Shown here: piece after piece, positions 11,036 to 23,038 of the stretch
Layout: every line of letters begins with the position of its first letter
How positions within the stretch are numbered: the first letter of the stretch is position 1
NCBI RefSeq assembly: GCF_905171765.1
Contig: NC_053390.1
Span: forward strand, 163,252,666-163,316,665
DNA: 64,000 nt
Direction: 5' to 3'
DNA from: Bufo bufo
Taxonomy: Eukaryota; Chordata; Amphibia; Anura; Bufonidae
Position numbers and translations under genes: made by a program
Notes under the pieces: model-generated
Seen by the model: only the letters and a program-made list of their open reading frames with translations
Told to the model about the DNA's origin: nothing
Databases searched by the model: none

Positions 11036-11078
11036 GTAGAGATAAGTGAACTGATTTGTACAATTCTCTCATCACTAC

Positions 11079-11655
11079 TAGTGTTGAGCACGAATATTCG
11101 AATAAGGAATTTTTATTGCAAATATCGCCACTTCGAGAATTCACAGATATTTAGAATATAGTGCTATGTATTCGTTATATATCGAATATTCAGCATTTTT
11201 TTCCATCTGAACACATGATTACTCTCTGCTTCCTGCTTGTGGGCCAATGAGAAGGAAGCAATGTCAAGTTCACAACAATACTTAGTGCACCAATCAGTAA
11301 TCTGTAGTCAGATCTGCTAAAATGTGAAGTTGCACGCAGTGCGAAAAAATATTCTAATCACTGCCGATTAGCGCAATCGCGAATATATTGGAGCACTTGA
11401 CTCTATCTGCATATAAAGCTATTCTAATGTTCTGCCATGCCAACCATTGTCTCCAGTCTCAGGAAACTTATACCAGCTTGAAAAATGTAGCCAAAGTAAC
11501 CCACGCCTGTATTTCGCGTTATGAATTCGCATTACGCGATTTTTACATTGCCGATTTATCGCATTCAATAAAATAATCTCGAATTCGCGAATATATGACG
11601 AATATTCTACAAAATATTCGTGAAATATCGCAAATTAGAATATAGCTCATCACTA
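11079..11655. mobile_element. hAT-like AT-rich fold-back element, 577 bp
   Basis: The ends are TAGTGTTGAGCACGAATATT and ATAGCTCATCACTA, flanked by the exact 8-bp direct repeat ATCACTAC (11071-11078 and 11656-11663). The interior is full of palindromic words (CGAATATTCG, ATTCGCGAATATAT). The YARNG-type TAGTG end plus 8-bp duplication points to the hAT superfamily. Relatives are 23047-25258 and 62731-63308. Confidence 0.88.
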
Positions 11656-11663
11656 ATCACTAC

Positions 11664-12260
11664 TAAACAGCATAAATCGATATTTCTTATATTATAGTAC
11701 GGTTTAATACTGGTAATTACACTGTAGAAAGCCGTCATGCCTGACCTGAACTAGCCCCATTCTTAATTCCTTCATTATCAGGATGCCAATGGTGGCCGCC
11801 CCCTGATAGTGGGTACTTTATAGTAACCGCATTTCGTGCGATCGCCCTGATTCAGCCTCCACATTCGATCTTTCTGAAGCCAGCGTCTCTTTGCACATTG
11901 AGCATCCCCTTGGAAACCAGGGCAGGGCAGCCTCATCCCTGCCAACTGGTTGAGGATCCCTCCAGTTAGTATAATGTATGCTGCTGACGTGGAGGGAGTG
12001 CATTGGAGCTTTCCTAAGGGCTGGTTAATGTAGGAGGTGCCCTGCTCCGAAATACTCGGCATCTGTGCAGGTGCATTTGGCTGGGCATCACGTCCATATG
12101 CCCTTGTGCACAATATATAGCTGCAATCACATACTATGCTCTCTTACCCCTCATCAGTCACTTTCTCAGAGCAATACATGAGACACAGGCGAATTAAAGA
12201 TCAGAGATTTCGGAGAGCACCACCCAGGGACAGATCAATGGAGGGGGCAGAGCAGCTGAG
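11664..12260. other. Unassigned sequence upstream of CAMK4
   Basis: Mixed-composition DNA without a recognised repeat or exon. The minus-strand frame across 11778-12113 shows no recognisable protein features and is treated as chance. Confidence 0.4.
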
Positions 12261-12828
12261 GCATTGCCAGTTGTATCTCTGACACCTCCCTGGGGACAGC
12301 TCAATGGAGGGATAGTAATCACAGGGAGCACAGTCCTAGGAGCAGTGATTTGCTTCCTTCCCTCCCTATTCTTCAGGTTAACCCTGTCATGGGCGGCTCA
12401 GCTGAGGCACAGTGTTCTTGCTGTCTCCTTCATGGCTTATGTCTCCCTCCTGTATGTTTCTTGATACATTTTAATGAATGAACTAAACTGTTGTAGATAT
12501 TGTACCCTCCTCTTTCCCTTCTGTGATCCTTCTTTGTCTGAAATATATAGAGAAGAACATTTCCATCCATTTAGACAGTGATGGCAGCAAATGCACTAAA
12601 CAAACTCCAAGTGTGCCTATAAATACCTGTGTTATCTGCACACACACTGCCAGTGACTGAGGGCACAGGCTGGCATGGTCCCTTATCCCGGGCACACACA
12701 GACCCTGCCTCCTTCTTCTGCTGCTGCCCCATTGGCTGGGATCTGTGCTCTATTGATTGAGGAGCTGAGCTGAGTGCCTGTGTCTCATTCCCCCTCCTGG
12801 CAGCCCTGTCCTCCTCTACCTCCCCGAG
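12261..12828 (+). promoter_or_regulatory. Presumed CAMK4 promoter and 5' leader
   Basis: The stretch upstream of the CAMK4 start codon lacks the dense MITEs seen elsewhere. It contains a TATA-like CCTATAAATACC at about 12616-12627 and an inverted CCAAT box (CATTGGCTGGG) at about 12730, roughly 210 and 100 bp before the ATG. A short imperfect direct repeat (GGGACAGATCAATGGAGG / GGGACAGCTCAATGGAGG) lies near 12228-12310. The transcription start is not known; TATA use is inference. Confidence 0.45.
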
Positions 12829-12998
12829 ATGCTGAAAGTCACTCTCCCCTCCTCGTCCTCTTCGTCTTCCTCAGCATCCTCCTCTACCTCCTCCTCCTCT
12901 TCCTCCAGGTCTGGCAGCACTGCACCGGATTACTGGATCGATGGCTCCAATAAGGACACCTTGGCCCATTACTACGAGCTGGAGTCCGAGCTGGGACG
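12829..12998 (+). CDS. CAMK4: Calcium/calmodulin-dependent protein kinase IV, exon 1 (partial)
   Basis: CaMKIV is a nuclear and cytoplasmic Ser/Thr kinase. It is activated by Ca2+/calmodulin and CaMKK and phosphorylates CREB-family factors. This exon encodes the N-terminus only: 56 codons plus two bases of an Arg codon, followed directly by a consensus GTAAGT donor (phase 2). The protein starts MLKVTLP, runs through a Ser-rich stretch (residues 8-26, 17 of 19 Ser), and then gives APDYWIDGSNKD, the CaMKIV signature just before the kinase domain. It ends ELESELG(R), where the human protein continues into the glycine loop. The ATG (CCCGAGATGC) matches the known N-terminal MLKV. The Ser tract is encoded by a TCC/TCT microsatellite and looks longer than the mixed Ser/Ala/Cys stretch of mammals. 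No other exon is visible. Confidence 0.92.
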
Positions 12999-13004
12999 GT
13001 AAGT

Positions 13005-13778
13005 AGAGCACATATCATGTCTGGTGGATGGATGCAACAGTGGTCCTCTCCTTGCATCTCATCCCTCCATGGAAGTTCCAGTTATGATCATTCAGTATCT
13101 CTACCTAGATGTTCCCATGAATGGGCAGGAACCATGAGAGGAGATGTTGTGTGGATAGCAGGGGCTGGAGCTGGTAGCAGTGCTGAGTGTAATCATAGCA
13201 TCTCATTCTTCCAGAAGTCTTTGGAGACACCATGCATTCTTATTCACACCACATCTCAGGGTAGAAGTCAAGGTTGTGCCCAGGAGCTGCTGTCACACAA
13301 CAGACATGGAGATATGTGCTGTGTAGTTCTCCACTAGGTGGGATTTCTTCCATGTAGGCTGTGATTGCATCTTGTTGCACAGCAGGTGGATGCAAAGGAT
13401 TAATCTTGTTGCCCCCTTTTGGAGATCAGATGTTGTCTCCACCTTCTTGAGGTCACTGTATGCACTTTGCCTGATTTGTAACAATGGAACTAGACCTATC
13501 TGTATTTATCTATTGTGACAGTGCACTGGCTTATGATAATGCTATTATTATAATGTATTATGTTTTATTATCATGTTCATCCTGTACTAGAGGAGAGAGT
13601 GTGTGGTGCTTTCATTCATGAGATGGGTTTGATATAAATTGCAGTGCTAAATGGAAAATGAGAGTTTTCTAACGAGTTCTAATTCGTTTTTTTGTTGTTT
13701 TTTTTTTTAGAATGTTTACATTTTTAGCATCTATTGTTATATTATCGATACATAGAAACAGTCAGTAATAACACTATC
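13005..13778. other. Unassigned proximal intron sequence
   Basis: No repeat or exon is recognised. An open frame at 13017-13337 starts after the splice donor and shows no recognisable protein features. Confidence 0.4.
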
Positions 13779-14078
13779 AGGGCTCCTGCGCACAACGCTA
13801 TCTGTTTTTGCGGTCCGCAATTTGCAGATCCGCACCCAGTGCTTGCCACCATGTTTTCTTTTACTTCTGCAGAAATGTCCTATCCTGTTCCGCAAAATGG
13901 ACAAGAATAAGACATTGTATTTTTTTTTTTGCGGCAACAGAACAGACTTCATGCAAAACAAACGGATGCAGACAGCACACACCTGCATCTTTTTCGGCCC
14001 CATTGAGATGAATGGGTCCGCCTCCGATCCACAAAAAACGTGGATTGGATTCGGACCAAAACTATATGCATGAGCCCT
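13779..14078. mobile_element. MITE with AGGGCTC ends, GCGGTCCGC-rich
   Basis: Ends AGGGCTCCTGCGCAC and ATGCATGAGCCCT form a short terminal inverted repeat. The interior has GCGGTCCGCAATTTGC and GACAAGAATAAGAC words shared with 985-1275, 15804-16090 and 41248-41460. It is non-coding. Confidence 0.72.
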
Positions 14079-14458
14079 AAATGAGGTTGTGACATCAGCA
14101 GGTCAATACGTCTATGTATGTTAACGTCTTTTGTTACCTACTGAAGAAATTATTAGATATAAATATGATTTATTTTTATTATTGTAAATAAATGATATTG
14201 AACATAAAGGGGTCATGTATCAAAAGTGTCATTTAGGTTGCAGTGCCACAGAAAATGACAGTATCTGCAGCAAATGTTTAAGAAGTGACACTTTGACTTG
14301 AACTGGGTAAGTAGGATACATACGTAATATATTAGCTGGAGCTGAGGATGCATAATTGCAATCATTTACAACCCCCACAAGTCACCCCCCTCTTTTTCAG
14401 AGGACCTGTCACCTCTCCTAATGTGCCTGTTGTAGTCACTACATGCATTCCCCATGTA

Positions 14459-14866
14459 AGGCTGCTTTCACACTCGCGTTTGGTGCGGATCCGTCATGGA
14501 TCATGGATCTGCACAAACGCTTCCGTTGAGATAATACAACCGCACGCATCCGTTCAGAACGGATCCGTTTGTATTATCTGTTACATAGCCATATTGCGTC
14601 AGTGAAAACGGATCCGTCCTCATTGACTTACATTGTGTGTCAGGATGGATCCGTTTGCTTCCGCATCGTCAGGCGGAGGCAAGCAGCGTTTTGGTGTCCG
14701 CCTCCAGAGCGCAATGGAGGCGGAACAGAGGCAAACTGATGCATTCTGAGCCGATCCTTTTCCATTCAGAATGCATTAGGGCAAAACTGATCCATTTTGG
14801 ACCGCTTGTGAGAGCCCTGAACGGATCTGACAAACGGAAACCAAAACACCAGTGTGAAAGTAGCCT
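14459..14866. mobile_element. GGCTACTTTCACACT MITE, copy 1
   Basis: Terminal repeats AGGCTGCTTTCACACT and AGTGTGAAAGTAGCCT bracket a core with repeated CGGATCCGT palindromes. Copies at 36783-37229, 40353-40766, 53253-53665 and about 56380-56868 share ends and words. Flanks here (GTAA / TAAT) are a decayed form of the TTAA duplication seen at 40349. Confidence 0.82.
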
Positions 14867-15803
14867 AATAATTCTGGAGAATCTAGTCTTATGACTCTAT
14901 GTTGTGCCATTTCCTTATTATTCGTACTAGAAGTTATGAATGAATTGTCAGCAGCTTGTAGTAAAGGTACAGATGGGTGTTACCTGGAAGGCGGAGGAGG
15001 GGGTGTCCCTGCACAGTCTGACACTAGCAGCACTGGTTGGACAAAATCAGACCCACCAGCTACTGGTAACACTCAGCTGGACCTTTACTGCAGACTGCTG
15101 GCAGTTTATTTGTAAACTTCTAGCAGGAATAATACAGGAATGGCACAGCACAGAGTCGTAAGAATAGATGCTCCAGAATTTGTTATGACATGGGGAATGC
15201 AAGTAGTTACTAAAACTGACATGTCAGGAGAGGGGACTGGTCCTCTTGAATGAAAGCTGTCACAAAACATGATGTACTATTGTAGAAATGACATGAATTT
15301 AATCCATATCCTAGATGCAGCATACAAAAGGTTATTAATATAATGTCAGACAATATGAAAGTGTTTATGGATTCAGGGCACGAATAACATATTTCAGAAA
15401 GGAGTTTGTCATAGGGAGCAGGAAAAGGCTATAAAAATAACTGAAAAAAGCAGCCACTTTCTCCCAACTCTGCCCTTTTGTCTTCCTATTAAAGGCTGCA
15501 GATTTATGAAACAGGTTTACAACAAACAACAATAAAAGAAATGTAAAAAGCATCATGACAATTTACAACTTAGAATCGGGTTGGTTTGAAGCTGTCTGGG
15601 GACTGACATCACTCAATGCAAAATGCTCCACCACTCAGCTTGATGGATTTAGGTGGGGATCCACTGCGGTGTCGTGTTTTTACAGGGGCTGTGGAGCTGG
15701 TGGCCCCCTGAAACTACTCGTCCTTCAAGCACTTTCCCAAGCTGCTTCCTATGCCACATTGTTAAACCTATTTTATGAAATACCATGTTCTGGAACAACT
15801 TAA
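14867..15803. other. Unassigned intron sequence
   Basis: Nothing recognisable as a gene or intact element. The region is moderately AT-rich, and short frames near 14891-15161 overlap each other without protein-like features. Confidence 0.35.
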
Positions 15804-16090
15804 GGGTCCTTTCCAACGTCCAGATTTCTGGTTTCTCATCCGTTCCACAATTTTGCGGAATGGGTGTGGACCTATTCATTTTAATGGGGCTGCAAAAGAT
15901 GTGGACAGCACACGGTGTGCTGTCCGCATCTGTAGTTCAGCTCCGCGACCCCGCAAAAAAGATAGAGCATGTCCTATTCTTGTCAGCAATCACGGACAAG
16001 AATAGGCATTCTATCATAGGGCCGGCCAAGTGCGGTCCTCAGAATGCACACAGCCGGTATCCGTGGTTTGCAGATCCGCAATTTTGACCC
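15804..16090. mobile_element. MITE with GGGTC/GACCC ends
   Basis: The left end CTTAAGGGTCC and right end TTTTGACCCTTATG are inverted and lie next to TTA(A) on both sides. The interior (TTGCGGAATGGGTG, GATGTGGACAGCACACGG, GACAAGAATAGG) is shared with the MITE at 13779-14078. Confidence 0.65.
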
Positions 16091-18690
16091 TTATGTTAAG
16101 TAACACACTCTAAAGTGTTATAAAGGTGACCATGCACATGACATAGATGTAGGTTGATGGTTGAACGAATGATCATCTGAGGAACGATCGCTTCGCTGAC
16201 ACGACAATACACATGTTAGTCCATACTAGCAGTTACAGTCGTCCAAACTGGCCATGCATATTCATTGACACAAGGCAGAAGATGAAGGATCTGTCTGGAA
16301 CATTATTTTTCTGGTCTGTCATCGATAGGTTGAAACAATTGTTTGTTAAATTTCACCTGAAATACAGCTGTGTATAAGTACCTGTACTCCACTCAAATGC
16401 TGAAATTTCAGGTGTTGACCTCATATTGTCCCTCATGTCAATGATCTGTGGCACGTTGCTTGGTGAAGTCTTAAAACGGTTTTCCAAGATTCTTGAATTG
16501 ATGACCGATCCTCTGGATAGCTCATCAGTATTTGATCAGTGGGGGTCAGACACCCTGGACCCCTGCCGATCAGCTGTTGTCCATTTGATAGCGGCTGTGC
16601 TTGGTATCACAGCTCAACCCCATTCACGTCAATGGGGCTGAGCTGCGCCTAGGCCATGTGACTGATGAATGTGACGTTACACGGCCTATGTGCTGTGATG
16701 GCTAACCTCCAGCACTTCAGCTGTGCTAAAACTACAACTCCCAAGATGTACACTTGCTTGGCTGTTCTCAGAACCACATAACACCTTCCTGATTGCTGCT
16801 CTCCATTCTGGCTGTATCATTTTGTTGTATGATTTTCTAGCTCCCTGACTTAAATTTATCCCTCAATGTGGTCTCCACAATTCATACACCATCCCCTACC
16901 ATGTTATCGACTGGCACAATTTCTCCCCAAGACATTGGTTCTGGTTCTTGCAACCTACATCTCATTCATTGCTATGTACAGTACCTGCTCAAGCTAGTTC
17001 CTCCTGTCCTCATGGGTGGTCTACCAGTGACTTTCCTGGACTATATCAAGACCCTGGACTATATCAACTTTGTGACCATTTATTACATTTATAACAGTGT
17101 GCTACCTCTAGTTGTCCTAGTTTATATTTTTCTCTTTCTAATGTGATTGTTATCGTTGTATATACTGTATATTCTCTTCTAGGCAGTCCAGCATTTGTAT
17201 TTTTTCCCTGCTAGGGACCCAGAGGATCCCTGCTCTTCAAAAGTTGCAGAAGCAACACATTTTCCACCCATCATAGTTCTCATTCAGTTTGTCTCCGATT
17301 TTGGATGTTGGCCTTCACAGCCAATAGACTGTCTTTAGGTTTTAGCATAATTAGGCTTTGTTCACATTGCTCTTTAGCCTTTAGAGGTGTGCGTTTGGAG
17401 GATGGAAAACTATAGGCATACAGTGGCATATATTGCCAATAGGCTGCCATTGTTATAAATAAAAACAAATTACATTTGGTCTACTACTCTTTTCCAAAAA
17501 GCAAAAAAGCTACTTGAAGCATACTATATGCCAAAAATACACTATAACATACACTGGGTGAATGGGGCTCTATGGATGCCTTTAGGGTTGCATATGTGAG
17601 CAGTGCCTTACAAGGAATTGTGCACAAAATCAAAGGGCTTGTCCAAGTTATTGTAAAATCCACCCACTCCACGAAATAACAAATAATAATAAATAAAAAA
17701 AATCCTATACTTGCCTGTTTCTCCACTTCAGTTCTCTGTGCCACCGTTCCGGTTCTCCACTTTTTCTTCATACAAGACAGCAACTGTGATGTTCAGGTGG
17801 CACGTGACTGCTGCAGCCAATCGCTGCCTGTTCATATGCACTAATAAGACACATGTAAAGAGATTGGGGACATGAGTCACCCCCTTTAAGTTAATTAACC
17901 CATAATATTTTAAACAGTCTGCCAGAATGCATACATAACAGTAAACCTATGGTGGTCATGCACGCTAGATGTAAATGTTTGGCTGACAGCTATTGCTTCT
18001 GCCATCCCACTTACCATACACATGCATGCTTGACTCGGCCACGTGTGGGGGGGAAGGACCTCTGCTTCGCACCAAATGATTTGGTCCTGTTTCCAGATGT
18101 AAAATACATTACTATACTACGGTGAGAAGCACTGAATTCATCAGATTAATTACCGTCTTATTTCTTTTTAATCAAATTTATTTTTCTGCTTTGAAGTTAT
18201 GCAAATCAAAGTGTTTAGGGAATAAATTTGATAAATGATCATGCAGTAGAAAATAAAAGAATAATATTTGCAAAATTATTAACTTTTATTTATCGTATAT
18301 CCTTAGGGTGTAATTATATGATATGTGAAGCAGGACAAGGACCCATCTGTGTCTTTGGTCAGTTTAGATCCTAGGGGGTGAAAAACAACATTGAATTTGT
18401 ATGGTGTAACATTTGAGCAACTTAAGTGCATTTTTTTTCTCATCAAATAAGTCAGTGTTTTAGGGTACGGTTATGTAACTGCATTGCTTTCTTTTGTCTT
18501 CCACAATATTTGAATGATGTGTGATAATGTCAGATTGTACTTAACTTAAGTTGCGGTACACATTCAATAGCTGACAAATGCCACCTTAAGACTTTATTCA
18601 CATCAACTTTATGGGCTACATTGGAAGGATGTGTTTAATTAGCATCATCATCCCACTGAAGGCACCACAACCAAAGTCACTAATGTTCTG
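16091..18690. other. Intron sequence with scattered repeat fragments
   Basis: No gene is recognised. About 16460-16720 is a decayed MITE fragment marked by GTGGGGGTCAGACACC and GCCGATCAGCTG; the same words recur at 44317-44760 and 62136-62360. About 17630-17885 ends in ACCCCCTTTAAG and may be another TTAA-type MITE remnant. The rest, including the AT-rich 18100-18600, is unassigned. Confidence 0.4.
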
Positions 18691-18699
18691 CTAGCTGCT

Positions 18700-19400
18700 C
18701 GAGCTAAAAGTTATTCACCGATCCTTGCTGTAACAAACTCTCTCATCCCTTGACATCATGTATTTCCCTGTCTTGGATTTCCTCATACCTCAACAACTGA
18801 ACATTCAGTGTCTCCCACTCACACCTCCTTGTCCTGCCCCCTCTGTCAGTGTCCCTCAAGCATCTGTCCTGGGACCCCTAGGAGGCATTCACATGAACGT
18901 ATGTATTTTGAAGTCCGCAAAATGTGTCCGTTTTTTCTTGTGTACTCAATGACTTCAGTGGGTCCATGGTTCACATTTGCGGACAAGAATAGGACATTTT
19001 CAATCTTTTGTGCTGCTCACATAATGGTTTACAGGATTTCTCACGTACATCCGCCATACTCTGTTATTGATTAACTCAGGACATGAGACTCTCCCTAACA
19101 TCCAAACCTTAAAAAGCAACCTGAAAACCCACGTCTACAGGAAGGCCTACAACCTAGAATAAACCTTGCTGTCACTCCACAGTCTTTAGAGCAACTTTTT
19201 CCCTCATCTACAGTTTCCTTCCCACTTCCCTTGTAGATTGTAAGTCCTCATAGGCAGGGTCATCTACCCCTCTGTTCAAGTCTCACTGTTAGTCTTTGCT
19301 TATTGTACTTATTTTGTTTTATATTATGTATGTATACCCTTATCACATGGATAGCGTACTGAAATTAATGCTTTTTAAATAATAAAATAATTATCAAAGA
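18700..19400 (+). pseudogene. L2-type LINE 3' fragment, interrupted
   Basis: A short stretch near 18847-18882 encodes SVPQASVLGPL, matching reverse-transcriptase motif B. After an interruption by MITE-like sequence (about 18886-19045), about 19090-19162 encodes a C-terminus of the L2 type (TLKSNLKTHVYRKAYNLE, then TAA). The following 3' UTR has TTGTAAGTCCTCATAGGCAG and an AATAATAAAATAATT tail, as L2-family elements do. Most of the reverse transcriptase is missing, so this is a decayed, non-functional copy. It is a different LINE family from the one at 2400-4713. Confidence 0.72.
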
Positions 19401-19439
19401 AAAAGTATCCCAATGTATTCAATGACATAGTGTCACAAA

Positions 19440-19642
19440 TTTACCTGTCCAGGCCCTAGCGTTTGTGGACAAGAATAGGACCTGCTCTATATTGTTTGTG
19501 GGGCCGTGGAACGGAACTACAATTTTTGCAGTGTGCTGTCCACATCTTTTGTGGCCCCATTGAAATAAATGGGTCCGCACCCGTTCTGCAAAATTGCGGA
19601 ACTGATGCGGATCCATTTATATGGTCATGTGAATGTAGCCTA
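19440..19642. mobile_element. GCGGATCC-type MITE fragment
   Basis: Words GACAAGAATAGGACC, GTGGACCCATT-like (in complement) and TTGCGGAACTGATGCGG tie it to the GCGGATCCGC family. Its right end, GTCATGTGAATGTAGCCTAA, is complementary in part to GGCATTCACATGAACG at 18886. The two pieces could therefore be halves of one element now separated by the L2 3' end. Confidence 0.5.
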
Positions 19643-19659
19643 ATGGAGCGCTGAGTCAT

Positions 19660-20165
19660 GACCTATCAGGTTCTTATCCTGGAACTCGGTGATCTATTTA
19701 AACCCCTTCCTGGCCAGATACCAATGCCAGTGATAGGTTTTCACTCCCTAGCTTGGCTCCCAGTTCTGTTCTGTGTGCGCTTGGATTGCTTATTGGATTG
19801 ACCTCAGCTTGCCTTTGCCCACTTTCTTTCTCGTGATTTGGCACCGTCTGGTTCTGACTTCGGCTTGGCTATTCTGACTACTCTCTGCCGTCTGATTTGG
19901 TACTGCATTGTCCACCTGGTTACGACCCATTCCTGTATGACTGCATCTTTGTATAGTTTCTTCTGTGTGTGTGTGTGTGTGTGTCAGTCCTGCACCTAGA
20001 AGAGTAGGGAACGTCTACCAGTTACGGACTTGCTGCCTAGGGCTTGCACTGCAAGTAGGTAGGTAAAGCGGGCTTGGTTCCACTTAGGGTTCACTGTCTG
20101 TGTGTTCGTGCCTATTGTGCTGAGACATAGCCATACATTTCTGTGGGACAAATACATGACAAATG
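19660..20165 (+). other. LTR-like fragment with (GT)n
   Basis: CT-rich sequence with a (GT)n tract at about 19966-19984 and a tail GACAAATACATGACA resembles the R-U5 part of a vertebrate Ty3/gypsy LTR. I found no matching start or target duplication, so the call is tentative. Confidence 0.35.
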
Positions 20166-21516
20166 AGTGGCCTTTTGATATTCATTTCTAGTATTAATAT
20201 GTGGATACTGTTTAACAGTATTGAAAAGTGTAGTCAGTAGTCAACATGACAAAGTATGCATTAAAGTACGGTATATATTTTTTTTACAATGAAAGTCGAT
20301 GGCATATATTTGCAACTTGACTGACATGCAGTGGAAGATGATTTCCCATACAGTTCATCGTAAGAACAAATGTGTATAGTAATTGTGTGCTCCAAAAGTG
20401 GTGTAAATGAATACTCACAAACAAGTGAAATACTATGGAACTTCACAGACACATTAGAGCTGCAAGAGCCACCAAACATAAGGACATCCAGCAAAAAATG
20501 GCATCTAGCCGTAGCTTAAAACATTAAGAGCATTACAGTTTGCCCAGATGTTTTATGCATGTTGATGCTACAAACAGCATTTGAGTGCACTTATGTACGT
20601 TAAGTATAACTATGTGCACTATGTTTTCATATATAAGGTGAAGATGATATACCACTAAAGTTGCCTCCATTGATCTGAGACTGACTGCAGTGAGTATAAC
20701 CAACTGTACAAGAGGAACGTGATAAAGGTCAGTTCAGATGTACATGAGAGCGTCAGTAAGTTGTAGTGTGTAAATACCTTAAGACTTGGACTAACAGTAA
20801 CCAGATTATATCTGCATTCTTCATCAGTGTATTAACATAAATCCTACTATTGCTTATTGCCTTAGTAAACGGCATCACTCAGTCATTACAATGTTGTGGA
20901 TACGCTATTTGAGCTTGTTCTGTAATCCTGTGTATATGGGAGGATTATTTGGTCAGGAGTTGGGTGGTTGCACAGGACTGTTTGCTACTTGGTTGATAAG
21001 AATCAGGTTTTACTTAGAATAGGTTTGTACAGTAAGCATTCTGGTTTCTGTTTGATTTCAGTTGTTGATAAAAGAAGCTATCATCCTTCAGATCTGAAGA
21101 TCGTATTTGCCAGTAACTATGGGTGGTTGGATTATACTTCCTGAAGATAGCTGAAGATATTGAATTTCTTTTGGGTAATTTAGATGGGGTCCTACTGGCA
21201 ATCTAATGTCTGTGAGGGCTGCCAGACTGTCTCCCGATGATTGGACAGATTAGATTTTGTCTGTCTGATCTTATCTTTTTCTATATAATAGAAGGGTATA
21301 GAAGCGGTGATCAGCCCAACTATGTTACAATCGTATGCAGTTGTTGTTGAGTTGACCATGCATGTTAATAAAAAGTTAGGTTTCTGGAGGCTGTTGGTTG
21401 AATGATTGGCTGACATAGGATGTCTAGAGCACAGTCACTTGCCCGTTTTCTATAATGAGAGTAACAGGGCATGCAAGTCTACCTTTCTGCAAGGAATAGG
21501 GGTAGTGGGTTACAAC
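20166..21516. other. Unassigned intron sequence
   Basis: No gene, terminal repeat or array is recognised. The reading frames here are short and have no recognisable protein features. Confidence 0.35.
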
Positions 21517-22022
21517 TTTTAGGGAGGGTTGACATCAGCGGTACGAATTCCATTATCCAGGGCGGAAAAGAAAGTTGTGTCGACATAACGGAAACCAGAT
21601 GGATCTGTTATGGTGCCCATAGACCTCTATTATGATGGATCAAAACAGAATGCCTCTAAAGGTTTCCGTTTTGAATTCCGTCTTACACATTCCCTTATTT
21701 TCCATTATAACTATGTTATAACGGAAAACAGTGACGGAATTCGTAATGCTGATGTGAACCCGCCCTTGAACCTCAAGGATGAGAAAGGTATAGTATGGCA
21801 TATATGCCAGCTTTTGGCCAGACAGAAAATACTACAGGCAGAATTTTTTGTTTGGCTGAAAGCTGGCATATATGCCAGAAAGCGGCTGGATCCCTTCTGG
21901 ATCCCATTACAGTGAATGGGGATCCGGCAGTGCACGGTGGTATCCCGGTATGCAGGGTACAGTGAACCTCTGCCGGAACAGACTGCCGGAGTTCAAATCA
22001 CATATGTGAACCCAGCCTAAAA
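21517..22022. mobile_element. MITE with TTTTAGG...CCTAAAA ends
   Basis: The left end CTTTTAGGGAGGGTTGACAT and right end ATGTGAACCCAGCCTAAAAT are inverted. The core contains a second inverted pair (CATATATGCCAGCTTTTGG with AAAGCTGGCATATATGCC) around 21799-21880. No coding content. Confidence 0.65.
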
Positions 22023-23038
22023 TGTGTAGTAACGCTAGTGATACAGACAGTTCAAATGTTCGTTTTCCATTGTAATTATTGATTTGCCAGTTATTTTGGC
22101 CTCAGTGTTTTCAAAGCAGAGACCAAAGGATCATATATCCTGGTCATCACATTCTTTTGGAGATCTGGATGTGTAACTCATGCTGACCTTGGTTTAAAAC
22201 CGAACTCTGCGTATCCATTTTAAATGCAACAACGTATTTGGAGGGGGACAGGGTCGATGCAACCAAGGTTTTCATGGCTCCCGTGTTTCGCTATAAGTGG
22301 AACTGTTATTCTGTTTTGCATTCATCTAGCATTAAGCAATGTCTTGAAGAAAAAAGACTACTCATGACATAGAGTATAATATGTAACCCAGCAAGTAGAA
22401 TTGTGTTTCTGAGTAATATAATAAAATGATTGTCTATAATAATAGTTTTGATATATATTCTACCTCCTTAACATTCAGCCCAGAGACCTAGAGTAGGGTT
22501 TGAAGAAAGAGAGAGGAGCGTGGCTGTAGATCTTAGATATGTAGCATTAATAGCTATGTGTGTACTTTCCAAGTATATACTATATCACTGCATGAGCAGT
22601 CAAGGATTCTAAAAATCATTCTCTTAGGGTTGAATTCTTAGAGGGGAGTGTATATAACTCACTGAAAGATTTAAAGATGACCTTCTATATGGAAAAAAAA
22701 ACTATATAAAATACTTAGAAATGCATAAACAGCAATTTCTCCGAGCTGGAAAATATGGCAGGTTAGCCAGCAGTATTTCAAGTCCTACTATTGGCTGTTT
22801 TACAGACTATATACTGTTATACATTGCAGCTTTATAATGGAAATGAGTACTGTAATCTGATTCCTCTAACTGCCCAGATTTTTTTTGATCCTTCATGCTT
22901 CTGTGCGGTAGATCATCCAGCTCTGTGCCACCGCCTTCAGCAAAATATATACTGATTGGAAGATTATCTGTTACACTCTGGAGCCACCACTAGGGGGATT
23001 TAGGTGATGGCAGTATACAATAAATATCTACATAATGA
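22023..23038. other. Unassigned intron sequence
   Basis: Nothing recognisable; AT-rich with a few short direct repeats. Confidence 0.35.

Noticed and set aside
11778..12113. 111-codon minus-strand frame upstream of CAMK4
   Set aside because: No recognisable domain; composition and context do not distinguish it from chance.
13017..13337. 106-codon frame right after CAMK4 exon 1
   Set aside because: It starts downstream of a strong GTAAGT donor and does not continue the kinase sequence.
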